Source: Candidatus Eiseniibacteriota bacterium
Lineage (GTDB): Bacteria; Eisenbacteria; RBG-16-71-46; CAIMUX01
DNA length: 64,000 bases
NCBI GenBank assembly: GCA_020633975.1
Contig: JACKCR010000008.1
Coordinates: 62,001 to 126,000 of the forward strand
Direction: 5' to 3'
The translations under genes and the position numbers were made by a program. The notes beneath the pieces were generated by a model, which searched no databases, was not told the origin of the DNA, and saw only the letters and a program-made list of their open reading frames with translations. The first letter of the stretch is position 1. Each line of letters begins with the position of its first letter. Below, piece after piece: positions 58,935 through 64,000 of this stretch.

Positions 58935-59435
58935 TCACCTCGGCACGCCACCTGTCTTGCAGACCGCGATCCTGTACGTGTACCACCGTCCTTGTGCCGC
59001 AGCTACTGAGTCTTCGGCCGACGGTTCCATCTCACCGGGCGCGAAGCAAGGCCCCCACGTCTCGGTGATCTCGCAACCAATGGCACCGCGGACCCACCAC
59101 GAGACTTCCTCACACAGACCGCTCGCTCCGGCGTTTCCACGCGCCCAACCTCGTTCCTCTAGCCACTCCGGGATTGCCCTGGATGCCGAGTCGGGGCCCT
59201 CCCCAGCAACAACAATGGCCTGTGGATGCGCCGACCAACCTGACAGAAGATACCCGACCTCGGCATCCGCCAAGACGCCCAGGGAGTCGCAAAGTACCTT
59301 GAGCGAGTCCGCGAGCGAGCCCAGCTCTCGCACGATCGCCCCCCGGTCATCTGCAGGAGTTGAGCCGGGGGCCTCCACAGCGAGAGCGGAAGCAAGAAGC
59401 ATGGGGTAGATGAGCCAACTCGCCAACGAGGACAC
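58935..59435 (-). CDS. Exported protein of unknown function
   Basis: 166 residues. N-terminal hydrophobic signal LIYPMLLASALAVEA. The rest has a Leu/Ser helical part (GSLADSLKVLCDSLGVLADA) and a Cys-containing beta part (GLCEEVSWWVRGAIGCEITE, WYTYRIAVCKTGGVPR) with five Cys, two possible disulfides. No family recognised. Confidence 0.62.
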   Translation of the reverse strand: MSSLASWLIYPMLLASALAVEAPGSTPADDRGAIVRELGSLADSLKVLCDSLGVLADAEVGYLLSGWSAHPQAIVVAGEGPDSASRAIPEWLEERGWARGNAGASGLCEEVSWWVRGAIGCEITETWGPCFAPGEMEPSAEDSVAAAQGRWYTYRIAVCKTGGVPR

Positions 59436-59444
59436 TCCTGTATT

Positions 59445-59573
59445 GCCTAACTCCCCAAGGGCTCAGGAGCGAGCCCGGTCGGTTCAGCTGCGAGCCCGGT
59501 CCCGAAGGGTTGGCGCGCCGCTTGGAACAAGCGGCGTGACAAAGGGCTCGTCTGCTGCAAGCCTCAGTTTGGA
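59445..59573 (-). repeat. attC site, long, with internal duplication
   Basis: GCCTAAC and GTTTGGA cores, 129 bp. The block GCGAGCCCGGT occurs twice in a row near the left end (GGAGCGAGCCCGGTCGG then CTGCGAGCCCGGTCCCG), making it about 20 bp longer than its relatives. Confidence 0.88.
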
Positions 59574-60025
59574 ACCCACTCTTCGCTAGTCGCGAGTTCT
59601 AGATCAACCCGGCGTACATCTTCCCGAGTAGGCCACCAACTCACACCAACTCGCTGATGACGATCGATCTCTCGACAACGGACCAAGAACTTCACCGACT
59701 CGCCCGCCTTCAACTCGCGCAGGTCCGCCATCGTCGCGCACCAGGCCCCCATGCGCCTCCACTCGTCGCCGTCGAGCGTTTCGTAGGTATAGAGCGGCTT
59801 CTCCACTGAGTATCCTCGGATCCAAAGCGACCCCGAGTGTGGGTTCGTCATCTCGACTACTAGCGACGAGTCAGCGGTCGCGTCGAAATCGACAATTCGG
59901 ACGATTGGCCCCGCCCCGACGGATTGCTCAGATGTCGCGACCTCCGGTTCAGACGCGCACCCCGCCACGCCGAGGAGAGTCCCGGCCGAAACGCAGCACA
60001 TCACGTATCGAAGAAACGCCGCCAA
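59564..60025 (-). CDS. Lipoprotein of unknown function
   Basis: 153 residues. Signal and lipobox AGTLLGVAGC. The mature domain VRIVDFDATADSSLVVEMTN, GSLWIRGYSVEKPLYTYETL and ELKAGESVKFLVRCREIDRH reads like an Ig/FN3-type beta sandwich. Two mature Cys (AWCATM, VRCRE). No family recognised. The last codons run into the attC core (CCAAAC TGA). Confidence 0.66.
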   Translation of the reverse strand: MAAFLRYVMCCVSAGTLLGVAGCASEPEVATSEQSVGAGPIVRIVDFDATADSSLVVEMTNPHSGSLWIRGYSVEKPLYTYETLDGDEWRRMGAWCATMADLRELKAGESVKFLVRCREIDRHQRVGVSWWPTREDVRRVDLELATSEEWVPN

Positions 60026-60031
60026 GAGTGT

Positions 60032-60139
60032 TCCTAACTCCCCAAGGGTTCAGCCGCGAGCCCGGTCCCGAAGGGTTGGCGCGCCGCTTGGAACGAGCGC
60101 CGTGACAAAGGGCTCGTCGGCTGCAAGCCTCTGGTAGGC
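60032..60139 (-). repeat. attC site, long
   Basis: TCCTAAC, TCCCCAAGGGTTCAGCCGCG, AGCCCGGTCCCGAAGGGTTG, GGAACGAGCGCCGTGACAAA, CGGCTGCAAGCC, GGTAGGC (one change in the right core). 108 bp. Confidence 0.88.
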
Positions 60140-60143
60140 GAAC

Positions 60144-60458
60144 CTACCGCTGGCACGGCCGAACTCCACTCGCCCGACGACGGTTGCCCAGTGTTCCGCC
60201 AATCGCCATGGGAACGCCAGTGTAGACGAAGAAGACACCTCCCCAAGTGCAGTACGACTCCCACGCTGATCCACCAGAACGCGCATCTGCGAGGATCTCG
60301 CTGAGTGTTCCGCCTGGGTCGGACAAGGCAGCGACCAGCCCGGCGAGAAGGCCGACTGCGACGCACACCGCAAGCAAGCGCCTCAGACGCCAGCGCCAGT
60401 ACAGCCCGACCACAACGCCCAAGCTTGCGAACGCGACTATGAGTCCAAGTATCTCCAT
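60144..60458 (-). CDS. Small membrane protein
   Basis: 104 residues with three hydrophobic segments (ILGLIVAFASLGVVVGLYWR, LLAVCVAVGLLAGLVAALSD, YCTWGGVFFVYTGVPMAIGG). Basic residues in WRWRLRR and the tail point to a cytoplasmic loop and C-terminus. No family recognised. A clean single-gene cassette. Confidence 0.62.
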   Translation of the reverse strand: MEILGLIVAFASLGVVVGLYWRWRLRRLLAVCVAVGLLAGLVAALSDPGGTLSEILADARSGGSAWESYCTWGGVFFVYTGVPMAIGGTLGNRRRASGVRPCQR

Positions 60459-60471
60459 GGCAACGGCCCTC

Positions 60472-60579
60472 GCCTAACTCCCCAGGGGTTCAGCTGCGAG
60501 CCCGGTCCCGAAGGGTTGGCGCGCTGCTTGGAACAAGCAGCGTGACAAAGGGCACGGCAGCTGCAATCTTCTGTTTGCT
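60472..60579 (-). repeat. attC site, long
   Basis: GCCTAAC, TCCCCAGGGGTTCAGCTGCG, AGCCCGGTCCCGAAGGGTTG, GCGCGCTGCTTGGAACAAGC, AGCGTGACAAAGGG, GCAGCTGCAA, GTTTGCT. 108 bp. Confidence 0.9.
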
Positions 60580-60589
60580 CCGCAATCCC

Positions 60590-61123
60590 TCATTGCGACC
60601 AGACAACTCGAAGGCTGCAGGGCGGGCTCCAGTTCGCTCCTTCATCCACCGCATAGATCTCAATCAACCTGTCGATCGAATCCGCTTCCTCCGCCAGGAA
60701 CAAGCGTGTCCATCTCGTTCCGTCCTTCTCGGTTCTGTAGGGTCGGATGTTTGCCCACATACAACCGGGCTCACCGGTCGAGAACCAGATCCGATTCCCG
60801 GGGGATGCGTCGTCGGAGACCTCGATGACCTCGAGAGTGATGTCGTACCCCGTTGGGGAGTAGCGGTCCGTCTGCTTCTTCTTCCGTCTCCCTTTGATGC
60901 GGGTCGGCTCCTCATTCTGGGGAGCGGGATCAGGCTTCCGCCCCCACCCTCGGGTTCGCCAGATTCTCGAAACCGACAGTACCGGTGCTGCAGGGGGAAT
61001 CGAGTCGGGGAGAATCTGGACCTCTGGCATGGAACCATCGAAGAACCTCCAGCCGGCGATCTGGGACGCGTCACATGGAGTCATCAGGATCAGGATTGCC
61101 AGGATTGCCCAAACCCACGCCAT
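60590..61123 (-). CDS. Exported protein of the PPAAP/GGN cassette family
   Basis: 177 residues. Signal MAWVWAILAILILMTPCDAS. ILPDSIPPAAPVLSVSRIWR, the mid block TGYDITLEVIEVSDDASPGN and the end LIEIYAVDEGANWSPPCSLR align with the proteins at 48127 and 53672. A basic insert (IKGRRKKKQTDRYS) sets it apart. Shares a cassette with the membrane protein at 61144, 20 nt away. Confidence 0.7.
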   Translation of the reverse strand: MAWVWAILAILILMTPCDASQIAGWRFFDGSMPEVQILPDSIPPAAPVLSVSRIWRTRGWGRKPDPAPQNEEPTRIKGRRKKKQTDRYSPTGYDITLEVIEVSDDASPGNRIWFSTGEPGCMWANIRPYRTEKDGTRWTRLFLAEEADSIDRLIEIYAVDEGANWSPPCSLRVVWSQ

Positions 61124-61143
61124 TTCTCACGCTCCCATCGAGG

Positions 61144-61608
61144 CTACTGCAGGGCAACGGCGGGGATATCCATCAGCCACAACAGTAGCACCCACACGAC
61201 AGTGAACAGAGGCGCCAGTACGGCGATGATCCTTACCCCATTCTCGGAGACCTGTACCTCGCCATTGAAGCCCGACACACGCACTAGATTCAGCGCGAGG
61301 ACGTACTTGGACCCATCGCGAGCAAGAACCCAATATGCGAATCCGCACGAAAAGAGGAAGCTCGTCGCGTACCAGGACCAAACGTACGGGTTCAGTTCTT
61401 GGGGACGGAAGAAGCTCCAGATGTTCGGAACGCCTCCTACGACCTGCCCGACGCCCATCACGGCCCAAGGAACAGTCATGACACCGTAGACTCGAGACCG
61501 TGCACTCTGAAGCTTCGCTGCACCGCCCACAGCGTCCCTTGCCTCCACCGACGCAACTCGTGAACCAATGCCGCATGCAAACAGAGCATTGAGAACAATG
61601 CCCAGCAC
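61144..61608 (-). CDS. Membrane protein of unknown function
   Basis: 154 residues with about four hydrophobic segments (IVLNALFACGIGSRVA, VYGVMTVPWAVMGVGQVVGG, VWSWYATSFLFSCGFAYWVL, IIAVLAPLFTVVWVLLLWLM). No family recognised. No attC separates it from 60590, so either the cassette carries two genes or a site was lost. The start is the ATG after a weak purine run. Confidence 0.62.
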   Translation of the reverse strand: MLGIVLNALFACGIGSRVASVEARDAVGGAAKLQSARSRVYGVMTVPWAVMGVGQVVGGVPNIWSFFRPQELNPYVWSWYATSFLFSCGFAYWVLARDGSKYVLALNLVRVSGFNGEVQVSENGVRIIAVLAPLFTVVWVLLLWLMDIPAVALQ

Positions 61609-61653
61609 CCAGAAGTACCTACCGATCAGTTAAAACATGGCTCGTCCTGTGCA

Positions 61654-61761
61654 CGCTAACTCCGCAGGGGTTCAGCTGGGAGCCCTGTCCCGAAGGGTTG
61701 GCGCGCTGCTTGGAACAAGTGCCGTGACAAAGGGCTCGTCGGCTGCGGGCCGTAGTTGGAG
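61654..61761 (-). repeat. attC site, long
   Basis: CGCTAAC, TCCGCAGGGGTTCAGCTGGG, AGCCCTGTCCCGAAGGGTTG, TGGAACAAGTGCCGTGACAA, CGGCTGCGGGCC, GTTGGAG. 108 bp. Confidence 0.87.
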
Positions 61762-61785
61762 CACCCGACCTCCAAACACCACGCA

Positions 61786-62289
61786 TCAATGCACGTCACT
61801 GTCTGATGCCGCGTCGATCGAAGCGAGCAACTCGGCAACGGGAACACTCCGGTACTCTCTCTTGGGTCCGGTCTCCTCCATCACGACGATCATCTGAGCC
61901 GGATCGAGAGAAACAGCGGTCACCAGGACTTCGGCTCCATCGATGACTACGAACTTCCCAAGGAGCCGGGACCACTCGTACTCCTGAGAGTACCTGGTCT
62001 TCTCCAGTCGCGTTCGAGCCTGTTCGAAACTCATCGAAACGCCACCCTTGACGTTCGACGTTCGAATCTCAATCTCGGTGCTCGGAAAGAACTCGACGCG
62101 AGTCACCTCGCCTCTAGCCAACTTCCCATCGTCTAGCTCGAAGGACACGGAGGCACCGAGCAGCTCTCTCCATGGGCTCCAGGCGCCCGGCCACTCGAAT
62201 CGGCACATGTTCGCGGGTACGCGAGAACTCGTCGCACACCCCATGAGGGCGACGGAGCAGAGAGTCACGATCCAAACACGCACAGCCAC
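61786..62289 (-). CDS. Lipoprotein, cassette family B
   Basis: 167 residues. Lipobox CSVALMGC. WRELLGASVSFELDDGKLAR, GEVTRVEFFPSTEIEIR, LGKFVVIDGAEVLVTAVSLD and YRSVPVAELLASIDA parallel the lipoprotein at 51779 in order and spacing. It seems to contain two small beta-barrels, each with the DG...GxV turn. Unknown envelope function. Confidence 0.72.
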   Translation of the reverse strand: MAVRVWIVTLCSVALMGCATSSRVPANMCRFEWPGAWSPWRELLGASVSFELDDGKLARGEVTRVEFFPSTEIEIRTSNVKGGVSMSFEQARTRLEKTRYSQEYEWSRLLGKFVVIDGAEVLVTAVSLDPAQMIVVMEETGPKREYRSVPVAELLASIDAASDSDVH

Positions 62290-62309
62290 AGCGTGCTCAC
62301 CTCCAGGTG

Positions 62310-62344
62310 CTCCAACTCCCCACTGCTGCAGGCCTCAGTTATGC
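62310..62344 (-). repeat. attC site, very short
   Basis: CTCCAAC, TCCCCACTGCTGCAGGCCTC, then GTTATGC. At 35 bp it has lost nearly everything but the cores and a small hairpin. Confidence 0.78.
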
Positions 62345-62799
62345 GCGACGTCTGGATTGAACTCTGGGTCCGGACCTAGCCATCGCAATAGCGCATACAC
62401 TGCGAGGGTAGAGAGCCCGACCGCGCCGACCGTTCCCAAGTTCCGCCACGGGAACTCCCAAACCGCCACTGTTTCAATCTCATCGAGGCGCACGACCGTC
62501 GGTACACGATATCTGCGAGATTTCGACGCGAGCTCGAGAGTCAGCTGGACGGAATCGACCTCGGCTATTCGACCATTGTAGATCGCCGTGCTCGTTTCGA
62601 TTCGAATTCTTCCACTTGCCGACTCGCTTCGTAGGAACTCGTTGAGCCCCATCTCGTCCGATCCTGACACAACGGGTCGGGAAACAGCGCATCCGTTCAC
62701 GAGAAGAACGAGGACGAGGAGTGCCGCCACGACCGCAGGACACTGCAAACGCCGGTGGAACCCGATGGGTAGTCTAGCTAGCACCGTCGACATGCGCAT
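62335..62799 (-). CDS. Lipoprotein with small beta-barrel and C-terminal membrane segment
   Basis: 154 residues. Lipobox ALLVLVLLVNGC. GRIRIETSTAIYNGRIAEVD and SVQLTLELASKSRRYRVPTV form a small barrel, LGTVGAVGLSTLAVYALLRW is hydrophobic, and the end DPEFNPDVAHN matches DPIFNPDTA of 34536. The first ATG lies inside the attC core GTTATGC; a second ATG two codons on is free of it. Gene and site are fused at both ends. Confidence 0.72.
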   Translation of the reverse strand: MRMSTVLARLPIGFHRRLQCPAVVAALLVLVLLVNGCAVSRPVVSGSDEMGLNEFLRSESASGRIRIETSTAIYNGRIAEVDSVQLTLELASKSRRYRVPTVVRLDEIETVAVWEFPWRNLGTVGAVGLSTLAVYALLRWLGPDPEFNPDVAHN

Positions 62800-62902
62800 A
62801 ACTCCTCAGGGTTCAGCTCCGAGCCCGGTCCCGAAGGGTTGGCGCGCTGCTTGGCACAAGCAGCGTGACAAAGGGCTCGGCAGCTGCAAGCCTCTGTTAG
62901 CC
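62796..62902 (-). repeat. attC site, long
   Basis: GCATAAC, TCCTCAGGGTTCAGCTCCGA, GCCCGGTCCCGAAGGGTTGG, CGCGCTGCTTGGCACAAGCA, GCGTGACAAAGGGC, CAGCTGCAAGCC, GTTAGCC. 107 bp. Confidence 0.9.
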
Positions 62903-62904
62903 AC

Positions 62905-63816
62905 TCATCGACTGTCCTCACCCGTGCCACCAACCGCGGCGACAGGCAAAGAGTAGAGCACATCGGGGCAGGGATCCAACCGTACCACAGCCATCTCGCC
63001 CTCGATCTGCCAGGCGGAGCGAATGCCAAATCCAAACCCGTACTCTCCATCGGATAGCGCGCTGAGCAGGAGGCGAGACCGGCTTCCCTTCCTCAGATGG
63101 GGATAGGCACAATCAGGCTCTCTACCTGTTGGACTTGGGACATGGACCCGAATGGTGTCTCCACGGACGATTGATCGTCCGTCGCTCTTCATGACCTTCT
63201 CCACCTCGAACAGAATCGACCCTCCGCGGTTACGCCTGTCTGACCGTTGATATGAGTAGTCGCGCCCTTCGAGCAGGATTCCGTCGATAATCACCTGAGC
63301 CCCCAGGAGCAGAGCCGCGTCCTTTCTCTTCCGGGCAAGGCTCTCAAGCGAGTCGCGCGAACTAGGCAAGTAGACGCGGCGTCCTCTGGGGTTTGTGACC
63401 GTCGCGGAGTCTCCGTCGACGAACCACCAGAGATCCGGCTCTGTATCGGAGACATGTCCGTCGCACTCGTCGAGAAACGTGATGACCGTGTCCCCGGGCA
63501 TGGCGGTCGTGAGATCGAAGATGTGCTTGTAAGGGTACTTGATATCGACGGAAATGGAGTCGCCTGGTTGCAAGCGACCGATATAGCTCTTTTCGACAAC
63601 GAGCCGACATCCCCTATCAGTCGCCGAGGGAGTTCGTACGATGGTCGCCTCAACCACTTCGGCACACCGCTCCATGGCCCATGCCATCGCATTCGCACGC
63701 TCGGAGGGCGGAGAGTACGGATTGGGCAGCCAAGCGGACGCTCTGTCCGATTCCGCGAAGCTCAGCACCACAAGCCCTCCGAAGGCAAGGCAGAGGGCTC
63801 GTCCAGTCAACCCCAT
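62905..63816 (-). CDS. Exported protein of unknown function
   Basis: 303 residues, the largest gene of the array together with the Arr-like one. Signal ALCLAFGGLVVLSFAES. The mature part starts with CAEVVEATIVRTPSATDRGC, LVVEKSYIGRLQPGDSISVD and PGDTVITFLDECDG, reading as a beta-sandwich. A second similar block is FEVEKVMKSDGRSIVRGDTI and RVHVPSPTGREPDCA, so it may be a duplicated OB/Ig-like domain. Six Cys suggest disulfides. No family recognised. Confidence 0.66.
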   Translation of the reverse strand: MGLTGRALCLAFGGLVVLSFAESDRASAWLPNPYSPPSERANAMAWAMERCAEVVEATIVRTPSATDRGCRLVVEKSYIGRLQPGDSISVDIKYPYKHIFDLTTAMPGDTVITFLDECDGHVSDTEPDLWWFVDGDSATVTNPRGRRVYLPSSRDSLESLARKRKDAALLLGAQVIIDGILLEGRDYSYQRSDRRNRGGSILFEVEKVMKSDGRSIVRGDTIRVHVPSPTGREPDCAYPHLRKGSRSRLLLSALSDGEYGFGFGIRSAWQIEGEMAVVRLDPCPDVLYSLPVAAVGGTGEDSR

Positions 63817-63844
63817 CTTCGCAGTCCTCGTTGGCCGGATCAGT

Positions 63845-63888
63845 GGCTAACTCCCCAAGGGCTCGGCAGCTGCACGCCTCTGTTGGAT
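63845..63888 (-). repeat. attC site, short
   Basis: GGCTAAC, TCCCCAAGGGCTCGGCAGCT, GCACGCCTCT, GTTGGAT. 44 bp; the rightmost site in the window. Confidence 0.82.
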
Positions 63889-63918
63889 GGATCCCAGAGT
63901 GTTGGACCTCTCCCCCCG

Positions 63919-64000
63919 CTACTCCGACCTAAAATGACGTTTGAGTTCTCCCCAGCTCGTTGCGCGAATCGGCGTCTCCCATTGTACTTCAATCTCGTTC
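63919..64000 (-). CDS. 3' end of a cassette gene cut by the window edge
   Basis: The last 27 codons of an open minus-strand frame (EIEVQWETPIRATSWGELK, then RHFRSE) end in TAG at 63919, 31 bp before the attC core at 63888. The position relative to attC is the same as in other cassettes. Too short to classify. Confidence 0.4.
   Translation of the reverse strand, partial: NEIEVQWETPIRATSWGELKRHFRSE

Larger units (their letters stand above)
47483..63888 (-). mobile_element. Integron gene-cassette array (about 24 attC sites, no integrase in window)
   Basis: Cassettes of one or two minus-strand genes are each followed by an attC site. On the coding strand each site begins with an RYYYAAC core next to the gene's stop, and ends with GTTRRRY next to the following gene's start. 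Sites share an internal sequence, as in chromosomal integrons where attC sites are homogeneous. The coding strand and core order place attI and intI beyond the right edge of the window. Left of 47483 the sites fade. Confidence 0.88.

Noticed and set aside
47483-63888. Regular repeats between genes as a CRISPR array
   Set aside because: Repeats are 35-130 bp, separated by whole genes, and have inverted core sites; no short uniform spacers and no cas genes.

Overview
The window is GC-rich and gene-dense. It reads as chromosomal DNA of an uncultured bacterium from a phylum in or near the FCB group, possibly one like Eisenbacteria or Krumholzibacteria. The evidence is a giant secreted protein with a C-terminal FlgD-type Ig/sorting domain, lipoproteins with FN3 and TolB-like propeller domains, and an ECF sigma factor paired with a Ser/Thr kinase-propeller protein. 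The phylum is an inference; there is no rRNA here.

Region 1 (about 1-30 kb) is ordinary chromosome. On the minus strand lie a truncated M14 carboxypeptidase, a sulfatase-fold/TPR lipoprotein and a PpiC-type foldase. Next come a small secreted protein with a clear promoter and terminator, an FN3/propeller lipoprotein, a nucleotidyltransferase-like pair that looks like a toxin-antitoxin module, and a complete tetR-OMF-MFP-RND efflux operon whose reading frames all overlap. A gamma-glutamyltranspeptidase and a GT-C-like membrane protein follow on the plus strand, then the NHL/SdrD/LamG/FlgD protein and the sigma/kinase pair.

Region 2 (about 30-47 kb) is a run of small unrelated genes, all on the minus strand: methyltransferases, GNATs, NTF2-like proteins, an APH-like kinase, DUF1801 proteins, lipoproteins, a SpoVG-like protein and a RecA-fold helicase. 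A divergent MraY and an ArsM-like methyltransferase with an in-frame UGA (probable selenocysteine) are also here. Recombination sites are eroded or absent.

Region 3 (about 47-64 kb) is an integron gene-cassette array. About 24 attC sites separate one- or two-gene cassettes, all read on the minus strand. The sites carry RYYYAAC/GTTRRRY cores and a shared internal sequence, and come in long (about 105-130 bp) and short (about 35-50 bp) forms. Cargo is mostly signal-peptide and lipoprotein hypotheticals, several in paralogous families, plus a rifampin ADP-ribosyltransferase fusion, a group II truncated globin, a PrcB-domain protein and a TonB-C lipoprotein. No integrase is in the window. The polarity predicts attI and intI to the right of base 64000, with region 2 as the older, decayed end. 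No gene-free stretch exceeds 300 bases; the largest gaps (6661-6932, 26194-26446, 17556-17780, 41180-41445) hold the promoter and operator signals listed, or a doubtful small ORF in the last case.
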